A DNA stretch of 64,000 nucleotides from Pseudomonas marincola (GTDB taxonomy: Bacteria; Pseudomonadota; Gammaproteobacteria; Pseudomonadales; Pseudomonadaceae). Below the pieces are notes generated by a model, which saw nothing but the letters and a program-made list of their open reading frames with translations, was not told the origin of the DNA and did no database searches. A program made the position numbers and the translations under genes. Below, in pieces: positions 51,733-61,075 of the stretch. The stretch covers positions 62,001-126,000 of the forward strand of contig NZ_FPBC01000009.1 in the NCBI RefSeq assembly GCF_900116605.1, read 5' to 3'. Within the stretch, counting starts at the first letter, position 1. Every line of letters begins with the position of its first letter.

Positions 51733-52581
51733 TTACTTGCGCAGCAATTCCAGATAGTCGGCATGGATGGCGATATGGCCGTCTTTATACAGACCCCCAA
51801 TGGCCTTCTTGAAGTTGCCCTTGCTCACGCGGAACATGGCGCTGATGGCCTCGGGGGAGCTTTTGTCGCTGAGGTCCAGACGGCCATCGTTTTCGCGCAA
51901 TTTGCTAAGAATCTGCTGGGCCAGGCTGCCGGCGGCTTCTTCACCGATGGGCTGCAGGCTCAGGCTGATCTTGCCGTCGCCGCGCATCTCCTTGATGAAG
52001 CCCTTTTCCTGCATGCCACTGCGCACAAACTTGAACAGTTCGTTCTTGTGGATCAGGCCCCAGTGCTTGCCGTTGATAATGGCCTTGAAGCCCATGTCGG
52101 TCTGGTCGGCCACCAGCAAATCGACTTCCTGGCCCGGCTTGTAATTGGCCGGTTCTTTATCCAGATAGCGATCAAGACGCGCAGTCGCGGTGATGCGTTT
52201 GCTGCGTTTATCGAGAAATACATGCACAACGCAGTAATCGCCCACTTGCAGCGGGCGCTTTTCTTCGGAATGCGGTAGTAGGAGATCTTTCGGCAAACCC
52301 CAGTCAAGAAAAAGCCCGACGCGGTTGATATCGACAACCTTGAGGCTGGCAAAACCGCCCACCTGCACTTTCGGCTTCTCGGTGGTGGCGATGTATTTAT
52401 CTTCACTGTCGAGGTAGACGAATACATTCAGCCAGTCTTCCACCTCGCTCGGTGTGTCGCTGGGGATGTAGCGTTTCGGCAGAAGGATTTCACCTTCCGC
52501 GCCACCATCCAGATACAAGCCAAAGTCAGTGTGTTTTACCACCTGCAAGCTATTCATTCGTCCAATCAGGGCCATGCTCAT
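51733..52581 (-). CDS. CvfB/YitL-like S1-domain RNA-binding protein
   Basis: The 282-residue product has an N-terminal S1-like pattern (IGRMNSLQVVKHTDFGLYLDGGAEGEILLPKRYIP). A second S1 domain follows (FASLKVVDINRVGLFLDWGLPKDLLLPHSEE), then a third region, and a C-terminal winged-helix-like segment (ISAMFRVSKGNFKKAIGGLYKDGHI). This is the CvfB family layout. GAGGT lies 5 nt before the ATG at 52581. Its cellular role in Pseudomonas is not known. Confidence 0.88.
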   Translation of the reverse strand: MSMALIGRMNSLQVVKHTDFGLYLDGGAEGEILLPKRYIPSDTPSEVEDWLNVFVYLDSEDKYIATTEKPKVQVGGFASLKVVDINRVGLFLDWGLPKDLLLPHSEEKRPLQVGDYCVVHVFLDKRSKRITATARLDRYLDKEPANYKPGQEVDLLVADQTDMGFKAIINGKHWGLIHKNELFKFVRSGMQEKGFIKEMRGDGKISLSLQPIGEEAAGSLAQQILSKLRENDGRLDLSDKSSPEAISAMFRVSKGNFKKAIGGLYKDGHIAIHADYLELLRK

Positions 52582-52896
52582 CTACCTCGTTGCAAGGGCG
52601 TCATTCTAGCTGATATGGCGTTTATTTTGTTATTTCAAATCAGCGCAAGCCACCAGCCAGCCCAGGTTTAAACGCGACCAGACCGGCGGTTTAAAATAAA
52701 CCCAGGGTCAAACCGCAGCTCATCTACAATAACAAATAACCATAAATAACAATGACTTATATAAATAAAATGATTTTATAAATGCAATATAAACTGAATT
52801 TAAAAAAGCCTGTATTTAATTTCGGAGTGTATTTATAAAGATATTGTCAAGTATTTAGTGTACAATCTTCGGCCAAATTAATTTTTAAACAGGTTA
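52582..52896. other. AT-rich intergenic region with a promoter-like segment
   Basis: This 315-nt gap is divergent and much richer in A/T than its surroundings from about 52690 on. TACAAT at 52861-52866 could be a -10 box for the small gene at 52897. I see no ORF or clear RNA fold in it. Confidence 0.5.
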
Positions 52897-53085
52897 ATGG
52901 CCGTCATGCGCGTAAAAGCATCCAACAGCAAGCCCAAGCCCGCCCCAGCAGTAGAAACCAGCGCTTCGATCGACGCGCAGATTGCTAACTTCCTCAAGGC
53001 CGGCGGTGAAATCCAGCAGATCGCCAAAGGCGTCAGCGGCCAGGTCTACGGCGCTAGCAAGCAAATCACCATCGGCAAGAAATAA
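52897..53085 (+). CDS. small conserved-looking protein of unknown function
   Basis: The 62-residue product has a basic Pro/Ala-rich N terminus (MRVKASNSKPKPAPA) and a compact C-terminal motif (IDAQIANFLKAGGEIQQIAKGVSGQ). It lacks a signal peptide. Either ATG 52897 or 52906 may be used; AGG sits close before the first. Strong coding character and an AT-rich promoter region support it being real and well expressed. Confidence 0.65.
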   Translation: MAVMRVKASNSKPKPAPAVETSASIDAQIANFLKAGGEIQQIAKGVSGQVYGASKQITIGKK

Positions 53086-53122
53086 GCCCGCTCACGCCGA
53101 CTTATTTACAGCTGATTATTAG

Positions 53123-53228
53123 GGAGCCTCTGAAAAAGCTAGCGAGCGACGGGAACGCACCGCATGAAAGCTGCACATAGCTGCACTTTCAATCGCCAAC
53201 CCGAGCGCAGTACTTTTCCAGAGGTTCC
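53123..53228. mobile_element. 106-bp MITE-like element with terminal inverted repeats and TTAG duplication
   Basis: The ends read GGAGCCTCTGAAAAAGC and, on the other strand, GGAACCTCTGGAAAAGT, matching at 14 of 17 positions. TTAG occurs directly on both sides (53119-53122 and 53229-53232) and fits the YTAR target duplication of IS5-type elements. There is no transposase, so it is non-autonomous. It lies in the gap before the phosphotransferase gene. Confidence 0.6.
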
Positions 53229-53410
53229 TTAGCGTTTTGCTCGCAACGACAAAGCGCTGACTACCGCTCCAGCCCACGACCCCACCGCCCCACATATATT
53301 TGCAACGGCTACTGGCAGTTGGCTCGCGCATGTTTCAAAATTATGGCAACCCACCTTCGTGGTAAATCTGGCATTGCCGACAATCTGCAGGCCATGTCAT
53401 TGGAGTTTCC

Positions 53411-55663
53411 GTGCGTTTTCTCAGCCGCTGGCTGCAACAGCCTATCAGTGCATCGCTGGCCTTAGCCTCCCTGCTCCTGCTAATCCCTATGCTCAGCCGT
53501 TATTTCTTCGGCTGGACGCAACCCTTCGGCTATCTGTCGGACCTTACAATCGGCAGCGCACTGCTGATTCTGCTGGCGCGGCGCAGCCTTTGGCTGAGTG
53601 TGCCGATAGCGCTGTTCTGGAGTGTGCTGACCTTAAGCAGTGCTGAGCTGATCAGCGCCGTTGGCCGCATGCCCGAAGTCGGTGATCTGCATTATTTAAC
53701 AGATGCCCAGTTTGTCAGCCGCTCGACTGAAGGCAACGGGCTCAATCACCCTGTGCTGGCGGGCGTCTTGCTGCTCAATCTACTGGTTTTTGCGCTGCTG
53801 CAATTTCGCCAACGCGAAGCAGGCGCTCAACCGGTGCGCCTGCGCTGGTTACTGCTGCCGCTAACGCTGTTTGTCAGCCATAACCTGTTGCAGGCGCGAA
53901 TCCCCAGCGACGCTGCGCAGTGGGCTCAATTCAACTTGCCGCACAAGCTGCTGGTCGCCGGTATCAACAGCACGAGCGCGCAGCTCGACTCGCTGGTGAA
54001 TGGCGATCAACCACCCGTTGCGGTGGATATCAGCGCCCTGTCGCGCCTTGACCTCAATGGCACGCCGTTGCTCAGCGGGCCGGGCAAAGCGCGCAATGTA
54101 TTGATTGTCACGCTGGAGGGCATACCCGGCGCGTATATCGAACCGAGCCGCCATGCATTGCGCAGCCGTTATCACGAAGACCTGATGCCGCGCCTCAGCG
54201 CTTGGGCGCATCGCGGCATGCTCACCAGCGATTATGTACTGCACAGTCATCAGACCATTCGCGGTCTCTACGCGATGCTCTGCGGTGATTACGCCAAGCT
54301 CGACTCGGGCACCCCCAAAGGCGTCGAGTTACTGGGCCAGGCCCAACGCAGTGAACACTGCCTGCCCGCCCAGTTGCGCGCGAACGGTTTCAGCACGCAC
54401 TACTTGCAGGGCGCAGGTCTGCGCTTCATGGCCAAAGATCAGATCATGCCGCGCATGGGCTTTGAGAAGACGCTGGGCCGCGACTGGTTCAAGAATGATG
54501 CGTACCTGGAATTTCCCTGGGGCATGGATGATAAGGCCTACTTCGAAGGCGCCCTGAGCTACATCGAGCAACTGCGCCAAGCGCCGGATAAACCCTGGAT
54601 GCTGACACTGCTGACGGTGGGCACGCATCAGCCCTACTCGGCGCCAGCAGACTACCTGCAACGCTACAGCACGCCCAAACAAGCGGCGGTGGCCTACCTC
54701 GATGACGCCATTAGCGACTTCCTCGACGGTCTCAAAGCCCGTGGCGTACTCAAGGACACGCTGGTTATCGTCACCTCGGATGAATCGCACGGCATCGAAA
54801 ATGTCCGTCTCGCCTCAGCCTGGGGTTTCAACCTGATTCTGGCGCCCGAGCAAGAACAATTACCCGCGCTTAAAACCGGAACCTATGGCCACGTCGACCT
54901 GACTGTCTCGGTACTCGATTATCTGGGCCTGACGCCGCCTCAAGACTTGATCGGTCGCTCCATGTTGCGCGACTACAACACGGGCCGCTCGATCATTTCC
55001 TACACCAATGGACTGCTGCGCGAACATGACGGCACCGTCTTGACCGAATGCGACTTTCAGAATGTCTGCCGGCGCTACGCCAGCACGCGGTTCATCAGCG
55101 ACCGCGCCGAGTATCTGGGCCGCTTTACCGGTGTACAAGCGCAGGCATTGAGCCAACGGGCAGCCTTGCTGGATCAATCGCTGCAGCACAATCAAAGCAG
55201 CCTGAGCTACCAGTTCGCCAACAACCGGCCAATCAAACTAAGCGTTGAGCCCGGCAATGACTGGGCCGACAATCTGGTTGGCGCACAATATCTGCTACTC
55301 CCCAAAGGCAGCCACACTCAGGTTACCTTGCGCATTCGTGCGGTGGGGCTCGACGCCGCAGGCGCTCACCTGCAACTCAAGGCCAAGGAATACGAACGCG
55401 ATGTAAGCCTGCCGATTCCCGAATTGCCAATTCTCACCGCCGACCAGCCACTGGAAGTCGAGTTTGCGTTCGACAATCTGGATGCTCGCAAGGCATTCTC
55501 GTTTCACCTGCTCGGCCAGGGCAACGGCGCCATCGAGATCACAGATTTCAGCGTCGATACGGTGCCGCTCAACGCCAAGCTGCTGGCGGCGCAGCAAGAA
55601 GATGGCGCACCCGAAATCGAACCCGAAGCATTGCTCGACGATCCAAAGCCGGGCAACCCCTAA
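53411..55663 (+). CDS. LTA synthase/sulfatase-family phosphoglycerol transferase-like membrane protein
   Basis: The 750-residue product has about four N-terminal membrane helices (~10-175) and an extracytoplasmic alkaline-phosphatase-fold domain (~225-530). Its motifs are VLIVTLEGIPGAY (metal site), SHQTIRGLYAMLCG (nucleophile Thr), TVGTHQPYSAP and VTSDESHGIE (metal site). A C-terminal beta-rich domain (~590-740) has no clear family. Relatives transfer phosphoglycerol or phosphoethanolamine onto glycans or lipids; a glucan-modifying role is likely in a Gram-negative host. Translation starts at GTG. Confidence 0.85.
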   Translation: MRFLSRWLQQPISASLALASLLLLIPMLSRYFFGWTQPFGYLSDLTIGSALLILLARRSLWLSVPIALFWSVLTLSSAELISAVGRMPEVGDLHYLTDAQFVSRSTEGNGLNHPVLAGVLLLNLLVFALLQFRQREAGAQPVRLRWLLLPLTLFVSHNLLQARIPSDAAQWAQFNLPHKLLVAGINSTSAQLDSLVNGDQPPVAVDISALSRLDLNGTPLLSGPGKARNVLIVTLEGIPGAYIEPSRHALRSRYHEDLMPRLSAWAHRGMLTSDYVLHSHQTIRGLYAMLCGDYAKLDSGTPKGVELLGQAQRSEHCLPAQLRANGFSTHYLQGAGLRFMAKDQIMPRMGFEKTLGRDWFKNDAYLEFPWGMDDKAYFEGALSYIEQLRQAPDKPWMLTLLTVGTHQPYSAPADYLQRYSTPKQAAVAYLDDAISDFLDGLKARGVLKDTLVIVTSDESHGIENVRLASAWGFNLILAPEQEQLPALKTGTYGHVDLTVSVLDYLGLTPPQDLIGRSMLRDYNTGRSIISYTNGLLREHDGTVLTECDFQNVCRRYASTRFISDRAEYLGRFTGVQAQALSQRAALLDQSLQHNQSSLSYQFANNRPIKLSVEPGNDWADNLVGAQYLLLPKGSHTQVTLRIRAVGLDAAGAHLQLKAKEYERDVSLPIPELPILTADQPLEVEFAFDNLDARKAFSFHLLGQGNGAIEITDFSVDTVPLNAKLLAAQQEDGAPEIEPEALLDDPKPGNP

Positions 55664-55680
55664 GCCGCTAGCGGTTTGTG

Positions 55681-55725
55681 CAGGCAATAAAAAACCCGCT
55701 GCGATGCGGGTTTCCTATTGCCTGT
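55681..55725. terminator. bidirectional terminator between convergent genes
   Basis: The inner stem AAACCCGC / GCGGGTTT is nested inside an outer inverted repeat CAGGCAATA / TATTGCCTG. It serves the phosphotransferase gene (plus) and the helicase gene (minus). Confidence 0.8.
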
Positions 55726-55733
55726 GCGGGTGA

Positions 55734-57095
55734 TTACTCGGCGCCAGGCTCGGCCGGCTTGCGGCGCTTGAGCGGGGCCAAACCGTCTTTACTCACCAAT
55801 ACTGGCGCGTCGGTTTTTGGCTTGTTGATCGTGTTGCGCTTGCTTGGCGACTTGGCTGCCGGTTTTTTCGCAGCGGCCTTCTTGCCGGTTTTAGCGTCGG
55901 TCTTTTTCTTCTTGGTGCCGGCCGCTTTGCCAGACGCCTTAAGGTTCTTCGGCCCTTGATACAGGCCTTTGTGCTCCTTGATGTTACGACGCTCGAAACG
56001 CTGCTTGAGGTAGCGCTCGATGCTCGACATCAGGTTCCAGTCGTTGTGGCAGATCAACGAGATCGCCAGACCTTCGCCACCGGCACGGCCGGTACGACCG
56101 ATTCGATGCACGTATTCATCGCCCGAGCGCGGCATATCAAAGTTGATCACCAGATCGAGGCCGTCAACGTCCAGACCACGGGCGGCGACGTCGGTTGCAA
56201 CCAGAATCTTCACCGCGCCCTGACGCAAGCGATCAATCGCCAGCTTGCGGTCTTTCTGATCCTTTTCACCATGCAAGACGAACGCTTTGTAATCACGCGC
56301 AACCAGTTTGCCGTACAGACGATCAGCCTGAACGCGGGTATTGGTGAAGATAATCGCCTTGTCGTAAGTCTCGTTGGCCAGCAACCAGTCGACCAGCAAT
56401 TCCTTGTGGTAGTTATGGTCGGCGGTGATGATTTGCTGGCGCGTGCCTTCATTGAGCTGGCTGACGCTGTTGAGCTGCAAATGGGTTGGATCTTTCAGCA
56501 CCTTGCTGACCATCTCACGCAGCCCTGCACCGCCACTGGTGGCAGAGAACAACAGCGTCTGGTGCTCACCGTTGCACAGACCGGCCAGACGTTCGACATC
56601 TTCGGCAAAACCCATGTCGAGCATGCGGTCGGCTTCGTCCAGCACCAGCACTTCAACTTCATCGAGCAACAGGTTGCCGGCGTTGGCATGTTCGATCAGG
56701 CGACCAGGGGTGCCGATCAGAATATCCACACGGCGCAACATCGCAGCCTGCTGTTTGAAGTCTTCACCGCCGGTGATCAGGCCCGCCTTGAGGAAGGTAA
56801 ACTGAGCAAAACGCTCAACTTCCTTGAGGGTTTGTTGTGCCAGCTCGCGGGTTGGCAGCAGGATCATCGCGCGCAGGCACACACGCGGCTGCGAGCCACC
56901 GTCGCCGAGCAGGCGGCTGAGCATCGGCAATACAAAGGCGGCGGTCTTACCGCTGCCAGTCTGTGCAATTACCCGCAGGTCATTGCCTTGCAGGGCAGCC
57001 GGAATAGCCGCCACCTGCACCGGAGTAGGCTCGACAAATTTAAGCTCGGCCACGGCTTTAAGCAGGCGTTCATGCAGGGCGAATTGGGAAAACAC
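55734..57095 (-). CDS. DEAD-box ATP-dependent RNA helicase
   Basis: The 453-residue product shows the Q motif (FVEPTPVQVAAIP), motif I AQTGSGKT, Ia PTRELAQQ, II DEAD, III SAT and VI HRIGRTGR. A Lys-rich basic tail (KKKKTDAKTGKKAAAKKPAAK) probably binds RNA. GTG at 57095 is the likely start, with GAGG 8 nt upstream; the open frame continues to 57191 without similarity. It probably works in ribosome assembly or RNA decay. Confidence 0.92.
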   Translation of the reverse strand: MFSQFALHERLLKAVAELKFVEPTPVQVAAIPAALQGNDLRVIAQTGSGKTAAFVLPMLSRLLGDGGSQPRVCLRAMILLPTRELAQQTLKEVERFAQFTFLKAGLITGGEDFKQQAAMLRRVDILIGTPGRLIEHANAGNLLLDEVEVLVLDEADRMLDMGFAEDVERLAGLCNGEHQTLLFSATSGGAGLREMVSKVLKDPTHLQLNSVSQLNEGTRQQIITADHNYHKELLVDWLLANETYDKAIIFTNTRVQADRLYGKLVARDYKAFVLHGEKDQKDRKLAIDRLRQGAVKILVATDVAARGLDVDGLDLVINFDMPRSGDEYVHRIGRTGRAGGEGLAISLICHNDWNLMSSIERYLKQRFERRNIKEHKGLYQGPKNLKASGKAAGTKKKKTDAKTGKKAAAKKPAAKSPSKRNTINKPKTDAPVLVSKDGLAPLKRRKPAEPGAE

Positions 57096-57249
57096 GGGGT
57101 AACCTCGACAAAAAACTGGACTCAGCCGTATAGCGTAACGCTTTCCGGAGCGTTGGCCGAGTTTCTTTACAGATTTGCTGTAATTATTCATGGATATACA
57201 CTGATATTTGCTTGTCGAAGATCGTACAAGACAATTTCCGGAGATATTT

Positions 57250-57654
57250 ATGCTCAGGTCATCAAGCCTGTTCGTTACTGTCAGCCTCGCAATCGCACTG
57301 GGCGCTCAGCCAGTATTGGCCGCCCCCAAGCACGACAAGCATGGCGGCAACCATAACAGCGACATCAGCATCAACCTTAATGGGCCGTCCGTCGATATTG
57401 GCCGAGTGCGCGTCATTCTGGGTGATAACCGCGACTTGATCGGCCCGGCCAGTTCGCTGCCGCCCGGCATTGCCAAGAACCTTGCGCGTGGTAAACCGCT
57501 GCCGCCGGGCATCGCCAAGAAGTTTGATAATCGCCTGATCGGCAAGCTGCCGCGCTATGACGGCTACGAATGGCGCCAGGCCGGCACCGATGTGGTGCTG
57601 GTCACGCTGGCGACCGGGGTGATTTACGAAGTACTGAGAAACGTACTCGACTGA
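57250..57654 (+). CDS. exported CigR/RcnB-like small protein
   Basis: The 134-residue product has a signal peptide (SLFVTVSLAIALGAQPVLA), a His/Asp/Lys segment (APKHDKHGGNHNSD) and the repeated LPPGIAKNLARGKPLPPGIAKKF motif of the CigR family. The C-terminal hydrophobic stretch is VVLVTLATGVIYEVL. CigR-like proteins are inner-membrane regulators in Salmonella; here the role is unknown. CGGAGAT precedes the ATG at 57250. Its 3' end overlaps the convergent cupin gene by 31 nt. Confidence 0.8.
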   Translation: MLRSSSLFVTVSLAIALGAQPVLAAPKHDKHGGNHNSDISINLNGPSVDIGRVRVILGDNRDLIGPASSLPPGIAKNLARGKPLPPGIAKKFDNRLIGKLPRYDGYEWRQAGTDVVLVTLATGVIYEVLRNVLD

Positions 57655-58322
57655 TCCGCAGCGGGCGTCTCAATGAGATGCCCGACCTTCACGTAAATCA
57701 GGCAGCCTTCAGTTGAATACGGCGTGTGCACAGAACCATGCGGATTACGCAGCCAGGTGCCCGCCGGATAATCACCGAACTCGTCCTGAAATACCCCTTC
57801 GAGCACCAGAATTTCCTCGCCGCCCATGTGCCGGTGCGCCTTGAATTGAGTGCCTGGCGCCCAGCGCACCAAGGCCGTGTGCACGGTGGCGAAGCTGTCG
57901 AGCGGCAACACGCTCAAACCCGGCACCAGCCCCGGTTGAAACTCGGCGCTGCGGGTATCAATGCGCTTTACCGTTTGATCATCGGGTTGCTGGTAGCAGA
58001 GTTTGACCAACAGCAAACAGCCGTCTGGGCTCGCCGGTGCATGCTGGCTGCCCGGTGGATTCTTGATCCAGTAACCGCGCGGATACTCGCCAAACTCATC
58101 GGTAAACGTGCCGTCGAGCACCAGAATCTCCTCGCCCGCAGGATGACTGTGGCTGCGAAAGCTTGAGCCGGGCGCGTACCGCACAATTGAGGTGGCCTTA
58201 CCGCTCTCGGCAGCAAAGCGCTCCAGCGGGCGCCGCTCCACACCGGCAAGGGGTGAAGGCAGCCACTCCAGCGTGTTGCTGTCGACGACCACACGCTGAT
58301 TGATATCGGCATTTACCTGCAC
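57624..58322 (-). CDS. double-cupin (ChrR-type) protein
   Basis: The 232-residue product has two ChrR-like cupin domains with metal ligands FRSHSHPAGEEILVLDG and FKAHRHMGGEEILVLEG, each followed by a YPRG/YPAGTW and GSQHAP/GSVHTP segment. The ChrR anti-sigma zinc-binding N-terminal domain is absent, so it may be an enzyme or metal sensor and not an anti-sigma factor. Confidence 0.85.
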   Translation of the reverse strand: MQVNADINQRVVVDSNTLEWLPSPLAGVERRPLERFAAESGKATSIVRYAPGSSFRSHSHPAGEEILVLDGTFTDEFGEYPRGYWIKNPPGSQHAPASPDGCLLLVKLCYQQPDDQTVKRIDTRSAEFQPGLVPGLSVLPLDSFATVHTALVRWAPGTQFKAHRHMGGEEILVLEGVFQDEFGDYPAGTWLRNPHGSVHTPYSTEGCLIYVKVGHLIETPAADQSSTFLSTS

Positions 58323-58347
58323 CGTATTGCTCCTTGAGAATCAGTCT

Positions 58348-59247
58348 TCAGATCAGTTTCTTGCGCTGCTGTTTAATCAGCAGCCGCGTACTATCAAGTG
58401 CAACCAGAATCACCGCAATCCAGATCGGCACATAGGTGATGAGTTGCTGGCTATCAATACTTTCGCCCAGAAACAACAACGACACAGCGAATAACAGCAC
58501 CGGCTCGACGTAACCGAGAATCCCGAACAGCCCCATCGGCAGCAGTCGGCTGGCAACCAACATGGCCGCGAAGGCCAACGTCCCGAGTAACCCCAGCCCC
58601 GGCAGTAACAGCCACAATTGCGGCGCTTCGGTGAAAGCCGCCTCAGGCCCAAAAGCGACAATGATCCAGATGGCCAACGGCGCCAGCACCAGCATTTCAA
58701 GGATAAAGCCGGACAAAGAATCCAGCGCCATCCAGCGACGCAGCATGAAGTAAGGCGGATAACCCAAAGCAGTCACCAGCGTGACCCAAGAAAACGCCTG
58801 CGTTCGCCACAGCTCATGCGCCACGCCGCAGGCGGCAAAGAACACGGCAATCTTGATCAGCGGCCGCAAGCGCTCACCGTAGAAAACCCGCCCGGACAAC
58901 ACCATGGCCAGTGGCAGAAGAAAATAGCCCATCGACACATCGAGCATTTTGCCGGACAGCGGCGCCCAGACAAACAAGCCCCACTGAATACCAATAAGAA
59001 TGGCGGCAACCGGCAACGCCAGCATCAGCTTGGGCTCACGCCGCAGTCGCGTGAAAGCGCCGCGCAACAGCGGCCACTGGCGGGTCAACAGCACCAGCAA
59101 CAGAATCGCCGGTATTGACCACAACACCCGCTGCGCAAAAACCTGCACACCGTCCAGCGGTGCCAGCCATTGCACATAGCCAGGAATAAGCGCAAATAAA
59201 ATGGAGGCGCCGACCGAAAACGTCACCCCACGACCCGAAAGATTCAT
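58348..59247 (-). CDS. rarD: RarD, EamA/DMT-family permease
   Basis: The 299-residue product has about ten membrane helices and the RarD pattern (GVTFSVGASILFALIPGYVQWLAPLDGVQVFAQRVLWSIPAILLLV; AACGVAHELWRTQAFSWVTLVTALGYPPYFMLRRW). RarD is a predicted export permease of the drug/metabolite family. It overlaps the upstream DMT gene by 4 nt. Confidence 0.88.
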   Translation of the reverse strand: MNLSGRGVTFSVGASILFALIPGYVQWLAPLDGVQVFAQRVLWSIPAILLLVLLTRQWPLLRGAFTRLRREPKLMLALPVAAILIGIQWGLFVWAPLSGKMLDVSMGYFLLPLAMVLSGRVFYGERLRPLIKIAVFFAACGVAHELWRTQAFSWVTLVTALGYPPYFMLRRWMALDSLSGFILEMLVLAPLAIWIIVAFGPEAAFTEAPQLWLLLPGLGLLGTLAFAAMLVASRLLPMGLFGILGYVEPVLLFAVSLLFLGESIDSQQLITYVPIWIAVILVALDSTRLLIKQQRKKLI

Positions 59248-60113
59248 CCGCTAACCTTGGCGCCAGGCATCATGCCTTGGCGGGTTATGAACAGGGAAAG
59301 TGCAATCACCGCGCCGCCGATGCTCAACCGCAGTAAATCGGCATCGCGGTTCCACAGCAACAGGTTGACCAGCAATCCAGCCGGCACCAGCGCATTATTC
59401 ATCACAGCCAACGTGCCACCGTCGACCAGACTCGCACCTTTATTCCACCAGTAAAGACCAAGACCCGACGCCACGAGGCCAAGCCACGACAAAACCGTCC
59501 ATTGCGTGAACGTGTGCGGCAGCTTTTCGCTGTTGCCGAACAGCAGGAATGCCGGCAACGCGACGGCCAGCGCACCGAGGTAGAAATAACCGAAACGCCG
59601 ATGCTGAGGAATCGGCGACGGGAAGCGCTGCAGCAGGTGCTTGTAGAAAACCTGCCCGGCAGCAAAGGTGGCATTGGCGATTTGCAGCAAGAAGAAGCCG
59701 TAATAGAAATCCGCACTGATGTGGTCGAAGCGAATAATCGCCGCCCCGAACACTGCAACCACAGCAGCCAGCAGCGCCCACGGATTGAAACGCCGATTAA
59801 TCGCATCCTCAATCAGGGTCACATGCAGTGGCGTAAGAATGGTGAACAGCAAGACTTCGGGCACGCTGAGCACACTGAAACTCAGGTACAGGCACACGTA
59901 GGTGATACCGAACTGCAGGGCGCCAATCACCAGCATGCCCTGAATAAAACGCGGCTCGACGCCACGCCAGCACGTCATCGGCAGAAAAACCAACCCGGCA
60001 ATGACGATGCGGGTCAGCACGGCAAAATAACTGTCGACCTGACCGGCCAGGTATTCGCCGATCAGACTGAATGAAAACGCCCACAGCACGGTTACAAAAA
60101 CTAGATATCGCAT
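59244..60113 (-). CDS. DMT-family (EamA) permease, carboxylate/amino acid type
   Basis: The 289-residue product has about ten helices with duplicated EamA domains (YLVFVTVLWAFSFSLIGEYLAGQVDSYFAVLTRIVIAGLVFLPM; LYLSFSVLSVPEVLLFTILTPLHVTLIEDAI). The ATG at 60113 has AAGGGG upstream; the open frame continues to 60221 without similarity. It is translationally coupled with rarD, so the two may form a paired export unit. Confidence 0.88.
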   Translation of the reverse strand: MRYLVFVTVLWAFSFSLIGEYLAGQVDSYFAVLTRIVIAGLVFLPMTCWRGVEPRFIQGMLVIGALQFGITYVCLYLSFSVLSVPEVLLFTILTPLHVTLIEDAINRRFNPWALLAAVVAVFGAAIIRFDHISADFYYGFFLLQIANATFAAGQVFYKHLLQRFPSPIPQHRRFGYFYLGALAVALPAFLLFGNSEKLPHTFTQWTVLSWLGLVASGLGLYWWNKGASLVDGGTLAVMNNALVPAGLLVNLLLWNRDADLLRLSIGGAVIALSLFITRQGMMPGAKVSG

Positions 60114-60200
60114 GGCCACCCCTTTTGCAGGCGGCGACCTTAGCGTGTCCGTGGCAATTGAACAATCGTGAGGCGCTGCGAACAAAAAATAGCCGATAAA

Positions 60201-60256
60201 AAACCGGGCAAGCCGACTCAATCTCCCTGCAGGAGTTGAAGCGCCTTGCCCGGTTT
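60201..60256. terminator. long inverted repeat upstream of the DMT gene, downstream of azoR
   Basis: Outer arms AAACCGGGCAAG and CTTGCCCGGTTT pair perfectly; inner CTCC / GGAG arms extend the fold around CTGCA. It lies 60 nt past the azoR stop and probably ends that transcript. Confidence 0.65.
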
Positions 60257-60316
60257 GCCCATCAGCTTGCGACGAAAGCTAGCTGATGTGTGCAGCTGTC
60301 AGCGTGAAGGCTTGGC

Positions 60317-60916
60317 TCAAGCCACTTCAGCCATTTTCGCCTTGGCCGCAGCGATACCTTTTTGCTGATGCTCTTCACCCAGATTCAAGCCTTCGGCGTG
60401 AATGAAGCTGACATCGTGGATGCCGATAAAGCCCAGCGCCTGACGCAGATAGGGTTCCTGATGATCCAGCGCGCTACCAGCGTAAACGCCACCGCGTGCG
60501 GTCAGCACAAAGGCGCGCTTGCCAGTCAACAGACCTTGCGGGCCGGTCTCGGTGTACTTGAAGGTCACACCGGCGCGCAACACGTGGTCGAGCCAGGACT
60601 TGAGGGTGCTCGGAATGGCGAAGTTGTACATCGGCGCAGCCAGCACCAGCACATCGGCGGCCAATACTTCATCAGTCAGGGTATTGGAAAGCTCCAGCGC
60701 GGCCTGTTCGGCAGCGCTTTGCTGATCCGCCGGAGTCATCCAGCCGCCCAGCAGGTTGCTGTCCAGATGCGGAACCTGATCAACCGCCAGATCACGAACG
60801 GTGATCTGATCCGCCGGATTAGCGGCTTGCCACTGCGCAACGAAGTCTGCTGTCAGTTGACGAGAGATAGAACCTTGCTTGCGCGCACTGCTTTCGATTA
60901 CCAGAACATTAGCCAT
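60317..60916 (-). CDS. azoR: FMN-dependent NADH-azoreductase
   Basis: The 199-residue product has the flavodoxin-like AzoR fold with the FMN phosphate loop VLVIESSARKQGSISRQLTADFV, the segment APMYNFAIPSTLKSWLDHVLRAGVTF and the GGVY loop (LTARGGVYAG). It reduces azo bonds and quinones with NADH. The ATG at 60916 starts the fold. Upstream palindromes at 60991-61023 may be regulator sites. Confidence 0.92.
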   Translation of the reverse strand: MANVLVIESSARKQGSISRQLTADFVAQWQAANPADQITVRDLAVDQVPHLDSNLLGGWMTPADQQSAAEQAALELSNTLTDEVLAADVLVLAAPMYNFAIPSTLKSWLDHVLRAGVTFKYTETGPQGLLTGKRAFVLTARGGVYAGSALDHQEPYLRQALGFIGIHDVSFIHAEGLNLGEEHQQKGIAAAKAKMAEVA

Positions 60917-60990
60917 ACTGTTTGACTCCATCGAGGGATGTTTGTTGTCGATGGAGCCAAGACTAATCAGGTTAAAATCGATTAAAAAGC

Positions 60991-61023
60991 GCAATATATT
61001 GCTTTAACCAATCGACAATATTG
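60991..61023 (-). promoter_or_regulatory. palindromes upstream of azoR, candidate operator
   Basis: GCAATATATTGC (60991-61002) is a perfect palindrome and CAATATTG (61016-61023) a second one, about 75-105 nt upstream of the azoR start. LysR regulators bind such AT-centred dyads, and a LysR gene lies at 61508. The link is inferred. Confidence 0.4.
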
Positions 61024-61075
61024 ATTTATAAGCGAGCGAGCTCTAGTCTGGCTTGAGCCAGTTCACTGGCACATT

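Noticed and set aside
55956..57356. 466-codon open frame antisense to the DEAD-box helicase
   Set aside because: The helicase motifs on the other strand are unambiguous; the antisense product is His/Gln-rich shadow sequence.
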